From: Bdellovibrio sp.
Lineage (GTDB): Bacteria > Myxococcota > SpSt-1050
Direction: 5' to 3'
NCBI GenBank assembly: GCA_020725805.1
Contig: DYEF01000033.1
Coordinates: forward strand, 1-30,949
DNA length: 30,949 bases
Positions 16,472 through 24,293 of this stretch are shown in pieces. The notes beneath the pieces were generated by a model. It searched no databases. It saw nothing but the letters and a program-made list of their open reading frames with translations, and was not told the origin of the DNA. The translations under genes and the position numbers were made by a program. The number at the start of each line of letters is the position of its first letter. Position 1 is the first letter of the stretch.

Positions 16472-17818
16472 CTATTTGATTATATCCGGAACTATCTCTG
16501 GGGCGTCTTTGTACCCGAGAAGTTTCTTCAGGGAGAACCCCACAAACGGCTGCTGCGGAACCGGAATCTTCCCCGTCGCAATCCATACAATCTGCTTTTC
16601 AGGGTCGAATACCATGGCAAAGAGGGCTCCGTATGTCGCTATACTCTTTCCGTTGTCGAACTCTTCTACCGGAGACTCTTCACCTGTGTACGGATTTATT
16701 CTGTCTCTTAAAACCTTCACAAGATTTTCCGGGTCGAACATACCATAGAGCGAGTCCTTTCCGTCGGGCTCGAGCAGCTGTGAGTATCTGTCGTATCTCA
16801 GCAGATTTGCTTCTTTGGTAGGCTCCAAATCATAATCCTTTGTTTCGTCTGCAAGGAAATGATTTGTAACATATACGAGTCCGTTTGAATCCATCTTTCT
16901 CTCACCGATATGCTGCGCTGTCATTTCGAATACAGATGCCGTTCTGTTCTTGCCGTCTGCGATCATAAATATCTCTGTGGACATATGCTTTTCGCCAAGT
17001 ATTATATTTCTTGCCTCGTCAATATTGTGTGCCTCTCTGGCTATACGTCCGAGCATCTGAACATGGCTGTGACCCTGAAGTGCTGTCTGTGAGACATCTT
17101 TCGGGTGAGCCTCATTTGATGCCATTGAAAGACCCTCAGCATTCATGGCTGAATAGGGACTGAGATTTACAGGGAAGCCTATATACATATGCGGTATTCC
17201 GCCTTTTGGCTGTCTTATGAAGATTGTCGGGTTTTCAAGAATGTAATCGATTTTTGACCAGTCCAGAATCCTTCCGTGATACAGGCGCCTGTCCTTTGTT
17301 GCATTTCCGGCCACGGCCGCCTGTGAGCAGGCCTGTTTCGGCATTCCGTCGAGCAGATACTCCATAAAGACATCACCGAAATTGAGGATAATACACTTCT
17401 GGTATGTCCAGCCGGTATCCTTGGCGGCATCAACGATACCCTTGCACTCCTCCACAATCTCCGGATAGCTCTGCTTGATAGCAATATCCATTACTCCCAT
17501 ATCTCTTGCCATCTGCTCCTGCTGGGAGAGAAGAGGGTCATTTTTGATATATTCCAGTCCCTTTCTGAGTTCCTCCTTAAGAAGTGTCCCCTGCTGGAAT
17601 CCCATTTCGTACGGGGTACCCTTGAGCCAGACGACCCTGAATATGCCGTGCTGCTCCTTCTTTGGTTCCACAGTCGGATAACCGGAATCTTCCGGCAAAG
17701 ATGTATCCGGTGATATATCACTGATATTGCTGGTATCTGCTACATTATTATTACCCTCACCGTCTGTACAGGCAAAAAAGATTAAAACCGGCAGAGACAA
17801 AAGAATAATTTTTTTCAT
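16472..17818 (-). CDS. C45 family (acyl-transferase-like Ntn) hydrolase, lipoprotein
   Basis: The 448-residue product starts with MKKIILLSLPVLIFFAC, a lipobox ending at Cys17, then an Asp/Ser/Thr-rich tether. The core from about 58 matches the C45 group (6-APA acyltransferase and related amide hydrolases): GTPYEMGFQQGTLLKEEL, then KQACSQAAV with Cys164 as the likely autoprocessing N-terminal nucleophile. HGRILDWS, then NAEGLSMASNEA and YVTNHF follow, as in the family. If processed like its relatives it would split before Cys164, leaving the N-terminal part on the lipid anchor. The frame is open further upstream, but the ATG at 17818 has a GGGAGGA ribosome site and starts the signal. It follows the GH4 gene by 13 bases. 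The amide or acyl substrate is unknown. Confidence 0.87.
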   Translation of the reverse strand: MKKIILLSLPVLIFFACTDGEGNNNVADTSNISDISPDTSLPEDSGYPTVEPKKEQHGIFRVVWLKGTPYEMGFQQGTLLKEELRKGLEYIKNDPLLSQQEQMARDMGVMDIAIKQSYPEIVEECKGIVDAAKDTGWTYQKCIILNFGDVFMEYLLDGMPKQACSQAAVAGNATKDRRLYHGRILDWSKIDYILENPTIFIRQPKGGIPHMYIGFPVNLSPYSAMNAEGLSMASNEAHPKDVSQTALQGHSHVQMLGRIAREAHNIDEARNIILGEKHMSTEIFMIADGKNRTASVFEMTAQHIGERKMDSNGLVYVTNHFLADETKDYDLEPTKEANLLRYDRYSQLLEPDGKDSLYGMFDPENLVKVLRDRINPYTGEESPVEEFDNGKSIATYGALFAMVFDPEKQIVWIATGKIPVPQQPFVGFSLKKLLGYKDAPEIVPDIIK

Positions 17819-17831
17819 ATTAGTCCTCCCT

Positions 17832-19166
17832 TTACTTGTAATCTGCAAAGTATTTTCTGTGTCTTTCGGAAAAATCCTTAAGTATCTTTCCGGCCACATC
17901 CTTTCCGATAAGAGGATGAACCGATAAGGCCTTTTCTGCCTGTGCAAATGACCTGTTTACAACAGACTGTGCTGCCAGATTCTCATATTCGGCTACTTTT
18001 GTAATGATGTCTTTTGCATATGACGGCAGGTCTGTCTCTGCTCTCTTTGATTCTATTTTTCCCGCTTTTATGTTGCAGAATTTCTCCACAACATATTCGT
18101 CCTGCAGAAATGGTATGGCCCCCCTGTTCGGGAGAATCATCGGTATATTGAGGTCTTTTCTCTCCTTGACCGAGGCAATAATCCTGAGTGCAATTTCGGC
18201 ATAACCCTCAGACTCATTTTCGACGACACGTCTTTTTATGTTATGATATGCATATGACATATACGTTCTGAATCTGTCATTGAGGTAATCTTCGTATATA
18301 TCAATTAACTTCTCGGGATTCTCTTCGGCGTATAATCTGCCGATCAGTTCCCGGTTCTTCCTGAGCAGGTATTCTCCTCTCGTCTCCTTCTCCTGAAGCA
18401 TTCCGTCAAGGGCCTCTCCGGTGCAGTAATAATAGTAAAGGTATTCGTTCTTGAAAAGGTGGTCTTTGACAAAGGTCTCTCTCTCGAACGGACCGTGTGC
18501 AATCTCGTAAAATCTGTCATCAATGATAATATCCTGAAGTATGTCCTTTGAATCAAGAAAAAGTTTTGTGGTCCATGAGAGATGGTTGAGCCCGATGATT
18601 TCCGAATTGAGATCAAATCTCTTTTTGTTGAGGAATTCGGCTGCGTGAATTCGGGCAGCATCTGATGAGTCGCATATCCCTATTACATCATCAAATCCGG
18701 CAATGTTCAGTGCCCTCACTACAATTCCGGCCGGATTTGTGAAGTTGATCAGAATACATCCCGGGCTCTGCTTTCTTATTTCCTGTGCGTATCCGATTAG
18801 TGCGGGTATACTCCTTGCGGCAAATGAAAATCCGGCTGCACCTGTTGTCTCCTGCCCGATAATATTGTATTTCAGGCACAGTCTTTCATCGAAGGCCCGT
18901 CCTTCCTCGAATCCTTCCCGGATTGTAAAGACAGCTGCGTCAAGATTATAAGAAAACTCGGCTGTAGTGTTGCATCTCACGATATTGAGTTTTTTATTGC
19001 CTTTATTGAGTATGGCTTTTGCGAGTTTGATTATCGCATCGGTCTTTTTTGTGTCGATATCAAGAATTCTTACCTCTTCGAGTCTTTCCTCAAAACTGAA
19101 TTCACTGAGCATCTTGATTATTATAGGAGCACGGATTCCTCCTCCACCAAGAATTCCTATGTTCAT
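17832..19166 (-). CDS. Glycoside hydrolase family 4 protein (6-phospho-beta-glucosidase-like)
   Basis: The 444-residue protein has the usual GH4 size. The NAD-binding loop is ILGGGGIRAP at the N-terminus. FTNPAGIV at 142-149, VIGICDSS with Cys165 and IGLNHLSW with His195 are the family's substrate and metal-binding positions. NRGAIPFLQDEYVVEKFC near 345 is also diagnostic. GH4 enzymes hydrolyse glycosides through an NAD- and Mn-dependent redox mechanism, often on phosphorylated sugars in the cytoplasm. No PTS gene is nearby, so the substrate is uncertain. The ATG overlaps the stop of the upstream YbhN gene as ATGA and has a GGAGGAG ribosome site, so the two are coupled. Confidence 0.92.
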   Translation of the reverse strand: MNIGILGGGGIRAPIIIKMLSEFSFEERLEEVRILDIDTKKTDAIIKLAKAILNKGNKKLNIVRCNTTAEFSYNLDAAVFTIREGFEEGRAFDERLCLKYNIIGQETTGAAGFSFAARSIPALIGYAQEIRKQSPGCILINFTNPAGIVVRALNIAGFDDVIGICDSSDAARIHAAEFLNKKRFDLNSEIIGLNHLSWTTKLFLDSKDILQDIIIDDRFYEIAHGPFERETFVKDHLFKNEYLYYYYCTGEALDGMLQEKETRGEYLLRKNRELIGRLYAEENPEKLIDIYEDYLNDRFRTYMSYAYHNIKRRVVENESEGYAEIALRIIASVKERKDLNIPMILPNRGAIPFLQDEYVVEKFCNIKAGKIESKRAETDLPSYAKDIITKVAEYENLAAQSVVNRSFAQAEKALSVHPLIGKDVAGKILKDFSERHRKYFADYK

Positions 19167-20149
19167 TTTGTCTCCTCCGGTGGTTTCTTTATATTGCCAA
19201 GCAAAAAGAGCCCCCTGTTGAGAAAATAGAGCCCCATTATTATCTGGCCTACAATGAAGACCATATTGGAAGCTACCGTTGAGGCAAGTATATCCGCCCT
19301 GTCACCGTATTTTTCGAAGAGTATGATGCTCATACCCTGAAATGTCCCGAGTCCTGAAGGTGTGACAGGTATTGCAGCTATAAAGAGTGAGAGCAGGACA
19401 AGGGAGATTCCCTCTGCATAGGGAACTTTAATGTTGAAAAACCAGAGGGACATAACCATAAAAAATGCCTTGAGGAAGATTCTCGGAATCCTTGCCATCA
19501 GAATAGTTACAAGGTCCGTAAAAGGAATCAGTATGAGTGCCCCAAGCAACTGCCCGATTTTATTGGACATCAGCAGGGCTGAAACGCGCAGTCTGTCGTT
19601 TTTGAAGAGCCACATAATGAAAAATCTCAGAATTAGGTATATGGGTATGAAGAGTATGAGTCCTATGATGACGTAGGGCACAAAATCAGAGACTGAAATT
19701 ACTTCTTCCTTGATATTCAGTCCGAGTGCAATGGTAAGTGAAACTATATCAATGAACAGTAAGAGCAACAGTGCGCCGCCGACATAGAAGAAGGGAAGGC
19801 CGGATTTCTTGTGGTAATAATACCCCAGACTCATCTGCCCTACGGCCTGATTGAGAAATCCGACGAGTCCCGATATTGACTTTACGATGAGCATCTCCTT
19901 GAAGGACGTGTACATAACCGACTTGTCGACAAGAATTTTGGTACCGAAGACATCGATAAAGAAGACGAGAAAGAAGAAGATTATGCTTGCCGGGATAAAA
20001 TATTCATATCTCCCGCGTGAAAGCGAATCGATGAATTTGTTGAGCGATACTATATGTATCAGGTAAATTACGAGAAGAATTCCCAGAATATAGGGAAAGG
20101 CCTTCCGGCCGAAGTATAGGAATTTATTCTTTGCGGCTGGAGTATCCAC
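19163..20149 (-). CDS. YbhN/LPG-synthase-TM family integral membrane protein
   Basis: The 328-residue protein has about seven or eight hydrophobic segments. It carries the hallmark PVTPSGLGTFQG motif at about residue 270 of the flippase-like (lysylphosphatidylglycerol synthase TM, UPF0104) family. GLVGFLNQAVGQMSLGYYYHKKSGLP matches the first conserved region in two parts. Family members move or modify lipids or polyprenyl glycolipids in the inner membrane; this one has no C-terminal aminoacyl-transferase domain. The start is a GTG 11 bases after the VWA gene stop, with only a weak GGGG site, so the exact start is uncertain. Downstream it is coupled to the GH4 gene. Confidence 0.87.
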   Translation of the reverse strand: MDTPAAKNKFLYFGRKAFPYILGILLVIYLIHIVSLNKFIDSLSRGRYEYFIPASIIFFFLVFFIDVFGTKILVDKSVMYTSFKEMLIVKSISGLVGFLNQAVGQMSLGYYYHKKSGLPFFYVGGALLLLLFIDIVSLTIALGLNIKEEVISVSDFVPYVIIGLILFIPIYLILRFFIMWLFKNDRLRVSALLMSNKIGQLLGALILIPFTDLVTILMARIPRIFLKAFFMVMSLWFFNIKVPYAEGISLVLLSLFIAAIPVTPSGLGTFQGMSIILFEKYGDRADILASTVASNMVFIVGQIIMGLYFLNRGLFLLGNIKKPPEETK

Positions 20150-20160
20150 AAAACCCCGTC

Positions 20161-22311
20161 TTATTCAACCAGAGTGCAGGAACAGGAGGAACCAGAGGAG
20201 TCGTCTGTTGCAGATATGTCTCTTGATACTCCCGCATCTTTGCTGACTCCGATATCCGGGTAGGGTTCTCCGTTGTCATAAGGTATTGATGTGTCACTGC
20301 GTTCAGTATCATAGACTATATCGAGGGCAGGACCGAAATCATAACCTGCATCCTGCAAAGGTACCTCCTTTTCATCGAGACACTGTCCGTCATAACACAC
20401 GGACGGGTCAGGGCACTTAATCCTGAAACAGGGGTCATCCACGCACTTTCCGTCTTTGCATATTCTTCCCCACGCACAGATTACACTCCAGCATTTATCT
20501 TCGACACAGTTGCCGTCTACACAGGTTTTTCCGTATTCACATTTGATATTGTAGCATTTATCTTCGGTACATTCTCCGTCGATACACTTTTTTCCGTTTT
20601 CACATTTAATCTGATAACAGCTCTTTACGCAGACGCCATCACGGCAGAACTCGTTATCAGGACAGGTTTTGTCTTTGCAGGGGTCGTCTATACACTGATT
20701 ATCTTTACATACCTTTCCGTTTTCGCATTTGATTACATAGCAGGTTCCGTCCAGACAGGCACCGTTCTTGCATATCCAGTTTTCAGGACATACAAGCGAG
20801 GCACAGGGGTCAATGCAGTCTCCGTTCTGGCATATCTTTCCTTCCGGACAGTCAACATCGAAGCATTTGTCGTCTTTCAGACACCAGCCTTCCTTGTTGC
20901 ATCTGCGGTTGGTAGGGCATTCATTATTCACACAGGGAACCACGCACTGACCTTTATAACAGACCGCATCTCCGCCGCAGATATCTTTCCCCTCATCTAC
21001 CTCTCCGTTGCAGTTATTGTCTATCCCGTCGCATATCTCCTGAGGAGTGGGTCCGCATCCTCCGCATCCGTTGTTGGGAAGCGGGGCATCACAGGACTTC
21101 TCGTCCCATTTGCCGTTCAGGCAATACTCATTACCTGTACCGCACTGGTTGGCACAGGGTCTCCTCATAATCTGGTTTTTGTCGTCTTCGTCTGTAAATC
21201 CGTCACAGTCATTGTCTATTCCGTCACACTGCTCTGATGAGGAATTATAAATCTGAATGCATTTGAGTACGCTTCCCTCACATCTGTTAATTCCGTATTT
21301 GCAGATACCCTGTAATCCTGTATCACATTCCTTGTTTTCGTTTTCAAATGAAGGTGCACTGCAGTTTACCCATTTCCCCTTTTCACAGGTCTCTGTACCT
21401 TTTGTATTGCAGGCCCCTTCGCATTCTCTGGTGAGACCATCATCCGTCTTTCCGTTGCAGTCATTATCAACGCCGTCGCATATCTCTTTCGGGATGGTGA
21501 TATTTAGAATCTTGTTCAGTTCGTTTGCAAGTGTCTGCGGGTCGCTCGCATTGTAGGCCTTATTGTTTACAGCAGTTCCGCCGGCGACAGCCATATCGTT
21601 GAGTGACTGTGCGCCCTTTGTGTTGTCTCCGTAACCGATTACAAAGGTTTTTATGTCATAATAATTTGTCCCGTACTGTGTTGCTCTTAGTTTTAGGACT
21701 GCACCGACAGGGTCTCCTCCGCAGGTCTCCTCTCCGTCAGTGAGCAGAATTACAAAATATGGTCTGCAATCCCTTATCGTGTCGGAGGGTAATAACTGAT
21801 TTACGAAGTAGTCTTTCATAGAGAGAAGGGCCTTCTCAAGAGGTGTGGAACCGTCCGCCCTCAGTTCTTTGTTCTGCGGGTAACTCTCATTATTATCCAT
21901 CCAGCTCAAAATATTCTGTATGTTTCCGTCCTGAACAGGGACGAGCACCTCTCCGCCTTTTGTACAGTTCTCGCTACCGTCATAGCCGATCGTTCTTCCG
22001 CCGTATGCGCTAGAGGGGTTGCTTACACCCTCTTTCTGGTAGAATCTTCCGAGTCCGAAGGTGATTTTTGTCTGGAATGACTGGACGACCGAAGTAAGAA
22101 CGCTCTTTGCGGTATACATTTTTGAGTTTTTACCGTCTCCGTTACAGGGGCTTCCGTTTGAGCCGTCACAATACTGCTCAACACCCTGAGGATTCTCGGT
22201 CATAGAGCCCGATGTGTCAAAGAGAATCAGGACATAGGGTTTTACCGCCTGGGCATTCAGGAATGCAGGAATAATCATTATAAACAATAATAAAAGGAAT
22301 TTCTTTTTCAT
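20161..22311 (-). CDS. Secreted VWA-domain protein with MopE-type loops and Cys-rich repeats
   Basis: The 716-residue product has a signal peptide (MKKKFLLLLFIMIIPAFLNA). A von Willebrand A domain runs from about 25 to 272, with a full MIDAS: Asp32-x-Ser34-x-Ser36 (DTSGS), Thr156 and Asp192 (LLTDGEE). Three MopE-type loops follow near 278, 362 and 427, each with CDGxDNxCNG or CDGIDNDCDG, which could bind calcium or another metal. From about 445 to 645 there are about eight Cys-rich repeats of roughly 20 to 25 residues of the form C-x3-C-x4-x-C-x2-x-C (for example IKCENGKVCKDNQC). An acidic, Ser/Asp-rich tail ends in SGSSCSCTLVE. The start has an AAGGAG ribosome site. It probably acts in surface adhesion or metal binding; that is inference. 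Confidence 0.88.
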   Translation of the reverse strand: MKKKFLLLLFIMIIPAFLNAQAVKPYVLILFDTSGSMTENPQGVEQYCDGSNGSPCNGDGKNSKMYTAKSVLTSVVQSFQTKITFGLGRFYQKEGVSNPSSAYGGRTIGYDGSENCTKGGEVLVPVQDGNIQNILSWMDNNESYPQNKELRADGSTPLEKALLSMKDYFVNQLLPSDTIRDCRPYFVILLTDGEETCGGDPVGAVLKLRATQYGTNYYDIKTFVIGYGDNTKGAQSLNDMAVAGGTAVNNKAYNASDPQTLANELNKILNITIPKEICDGVDNDCNGKTDDGLTRECEGACNTKGTETCEKGKWVNCSAPSFENENKECDTGLQGICKYGINRCEGSVLKCIQIYNSSSEQCDGIDNDCDGFTDEDDKNQIMRRPCANQCGTGNEYCLNGKWDEKSCDAPLPNNGCGGCGPTPQEICDGIDNNCNGEVDEGKDICGGDAVCYKGQCVVPCVNNECPTNRRCNKEGWCLKDDKCFDVDCPEGKICQNGDCIDPCASLVCPENWICKNGACLDGTCYVIKCENGKVCKDNQCIDDPCKDKTCPDNEFCRDGVCVKSCYQIKCENGKKCIDGECTEDKCYNIKCEYGKTCVDGNCVEDKCWSVICAWGRICKDGKCVDDPCFRIKCPDPSVCYDGQCLDEKEVPLQDAGYDFGPALDIVYDTERSDTSIPYDNGEPYPDIGVSKDAGVSRDISATDDSSGSSCSCTLVE

Positions 22312-22422
22312 AGACAATCTCCTTAACCGAATCAACAATATATAATATCATAATTTGGCAATATTATAAAACTAAAAAATCGTCCTTGGCAGGTGTGTGA
22401 TTATATATGCTTTTGATAAAGG

Positions 22423-22467
22423 TGTCCGGTTTCATTCTGCTTCAAAATCAGATGAGAAACACGGATA
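22423..22467. repeat. Imperfect long hairpin between the DsbA-like and VWA genes
   Basis: The arms TGTCCGGTTTCATTCTG (22423-22439) and CAGATGAGAAACACGGATA (22449-22467) pair over about 15 Watson-Crick pairs plus a G-T pair, with three small bulges and a nine-base loop. It lies 41 to 85 bases after the DsbA-like stop on the minus strand. No T-run follows on either strand, so it is not a textbook terminator. The rest of the 196-base gap is AT-rich and may contain the VWA gene promoter, but I see no convincing pair of boxes. Confidence 0.35.
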
Positions 22468-22507
22468 TTCCCGCTTGTTAAAGGTTTTAAAAATTGTGTG
22501 GAATGAA

Positions 22508-23353
22508 TTATTTGTAAGTCTCTCCGCTTATTCTCTCATACTCTTCCAGTATTGCGTCGGTTAGCAAATCTATATGGTAGTTTGAATAATATTTTTTACC
22601 GTTGATGAAGAATGTGGGGGTGGCTTCGACCCCGTTTTTCAGACCCTCTTTCTTGGATTTTTCCAGATACTTCTTTATCCCGGGGTCTTTTGATACCTCC
22701 TCGAACTTTTTAATATCAATGTCGGCCTCTGCGGCATATACGTTCAGTCTCGGCAGTGAAAAATTCATAAAATCTTCCTGCATCTTAATAAGATAGTCAT
22801 AGAATTTCCCCATCTTTGCAGCAGCAATCATTGCGATACCGCCTTCTACAGAGTGTTCGTGCGACTTGAGCGGGAATGGTCTGATATATAATTTGGCCTT
22901 ACCCTTGAGTCTGCCTTCTGTTATCTCCTTGTGGAGCTTCGGGGTAATTATTGCACAGAACGGACATCTGGCACAGATATAAGATACGACAGTTACCTTT
23001 GCTTCTTTGTCGCCGGCCATAAAAGAGTCGTCGAGCTCAATCTCCGGCTTTTTTAACTGGGGTGTCATGGATTTTGCCCTGTTTGAAATCTCTGCCCTGA
23101 TATTTTCATCCTTTAATTTCTCCCTGATGAGCAGGCATATCTCTTCTTTTATTCTCTCTGCAAGTCTGCAGACCTTCTCTTTTTTCAGGCAGTTACTGAC
23201 AGTGTCATCACAGCAGTCATAGAGTTTAATCTCGCTTAAGAGTTTTTCTGCACGGGCTTTCTCCTCCTTGCTGAGCCTTTCACAATGTGTTCCGGCATTC
23301 AGGATAAGAGGAGAAAACAAAAAAAGGATTACAAAAGCAGACAGGTTTTTCAT
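22508..23353 (-). CDS. DsbA-family thiol protein with CPFC active site
   Basis: The 281-residue protein is exported (signal MKNLSAFVILFLFSPLILNA). Residues 22-100 form a helical, Cys-bearing prodomain with CC at 47-48 and further Cys at 55, 62 and 73. The thioredoxin/DsbA domain starts near 105 and has YICARCPFC, with Cys130-Pro-Phe-Cys133 as the redox pair plus an extra Cys127. The cis-Pro loop is EATPTFFING near 245. It would make, break or isomerise disulfides in the periplasm. The ATG overlaps the MauE-like stop as ATGA, with an AGGGAG site. The upstream membrane and rhodanese-like genes suggest that it receives electrons from, or passes them to, that membrane partner. Confidence 0.88.
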   Translation of the reverse strand: MKNLSAFVILFLFSPLILNAGTHCERLSKEEKARAEKLLSEIKLYDCCDDTVSNCLKKEKVCRLAERIKEEICLLIREKLKDENIRAEISNRAKSMTPQLKKPEIELDDSFMAGDKEAKVTVVSYICARCPFCAIITPKLHKEITEGRLKGKAKLYIRPFPLKSHEHSVEGGIAMIAAAKMGKFYDYLIKMQEDFMNFSLPRLNVYAAEADIDIKKFEEVSKDPGIKKYLEKSKKEGLKNGVEATPTFFINGKKYYSNYHIDLLTDAILEEYERISGETYK

Positions 23354-23823
23354 AGTTCATCTCCCTTTTTTCCGAAATAAAAGAGAAGCGGCCTTCTGTC
23401 AAAGAAAAGCACATACAGGGAAATCAGAAGCCATATAGAATCCCTGACGACGGTCTTATAGGAAATCGGGTCTTCCTCGACACTTTGAGAGGCAAAGCAT
23501 CCGCAGCTGATATTGATTCCTTTGTATAAAGCGATTATAAGAGCAATCAGAAAGATCACCATCATTCCCGATATCATAAGTGCTGCCTCTTTCTGAAACG
23601 GGCCGATGATAATCAGGATACCTGAGACAATCTCTATGTAGGGAAGGATTATTGCCATAAGATTGATCAGCGACAGCGGCAGGATATCATAGGTTGCAAT
23701 ATCGGTTGCAAATATTTCCGGATGAATGATTTTGTGAACGGAGGCATAGATAAATACAGCGCCTATATAAATTCTGAGTATCAGTGAAATATAACTGTTG
23801 TATTTATTCTCAAAAATACTCAT
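23350..23823 (-). CDS. MauE/DoxX family redox-associated membrane protein
   Basis: The 157-residue protein has four hydrophobic segments. IYIGAVFIYASVHKIIHPEI at 18-37 matches the DoxX/MauE start. GINISCGCF with Cys107 and Cys109 and the following EEDPISYKTVVRDSIWLL are characteristic of the MauE subgroup. Such proteins act with thiol-disulfide partners in the inner membrane; MauE is required for methylamine dehydrogenase maturation in other bacteria. The ATG overlaps the rhodanese-like stop and the stop overlaps the DsbA-like start, so the three are tightly coupled. I infer a membrane electron relay through the CGC pair. Confidence 0.88.
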   Translation of the reverse strand: MSIFENKYNSYISLILRIYIGAVFIYASVHKIIHPEIFATDIATYDILPLSLINLMAIILPYIEIVSGILIIIGPFQKEAALMISGMMVIFLIALIIALYKGINISCGCFASQSVEEDPISYKTVVRDSIWLLISLYVLFFDRRPLLFYFGKKGDEL

Positions 23824-24293
23824 CTGCCCAGATTCTTGATGCCTCCCCTGAGATAATAAACATTCCTGACTCCCTTGCCTGCTATCTCTTTTGCGAGTTC
23901 CTTTCCGCTGTCCGGTTCCTCTCCGTCTCCGTACACAATCACATATTTTTTCTTCATTGCGATTATCTCTTTAATCTTTAACGGGCAGACGGGGGCGAGA
24001 AAGTCATACGGGATATTTACTGCACCGCCGAAATGCCACTTCTCAAATTCCTCCCGTATTCTTGCATCGATTACAGCAGATTCGCCCGAGAGGCTAAAAA
24101 ACTCTTTTGTGTCAATCTCTTTAACCTCACCGGTTGTATCCGGACAGGGGACATAGATTTCGTATGGCTGTTTTGCAACAAGAGGAATTCGGTTGGGGTG
24201 AATAAAATTTATGATTATGGCAAGTACTGATACGACAATTGTGATAATTACGGAGTTTCTGATAATCCTGAATAAGTCGCTCAGTCCTTGCAC
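23820..24293 (-). CDS. Membrane-anchored rhodanese-like protein lacking the catalytic Cys
   Basis: The 157-residue product has one N-terminal membrane segment (about 14-32). A rhodanese domain at about 55-155 shows VIDARIREEFEKWHFGGAVN and a final YYLRGGIKNL. At the active loop, where rhodaneses have VVYC followed by a G/S-rich loop, this protein reads VIVYGDGEEPDSG, so Gly122 replaces the sulfur-carrying Cys. Two other Cys are at 50 and 103. It is unlikely to be a normal sulfurtransferase and may bind or scaffold. The start is a GTG inside the end of the barrel gene (13-base overlap), with AGAGG upstream; no nearby ATG is in frame. It is followed by the MauE-like gene with an ATGA overlap. 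Confidence 0.8.
   Translation of the reverse strand: MQGLSDLFRIIRNSVIITIVVSVLAIIINFIHPNRIPLVAKQPYEIYVPCPDTTGEVKEIDTKEFFSLSGESAVIDARIREEFEKWHFGGAVNIPYDFLAPVCPLKIKEIIAMKKKYVIVYGDGEEPDSGKELAKEIAGKGVRNVYYLRGGIKNLGR

Noticed and set aside
20390-20990. Regular repeats that might suggest a CRISPR array or tandem DNA repeat
   Set aside because: The repetition comes from Cys-rich protein repeats of variable DNA sequence; there are no identical repeats with unique spacers.
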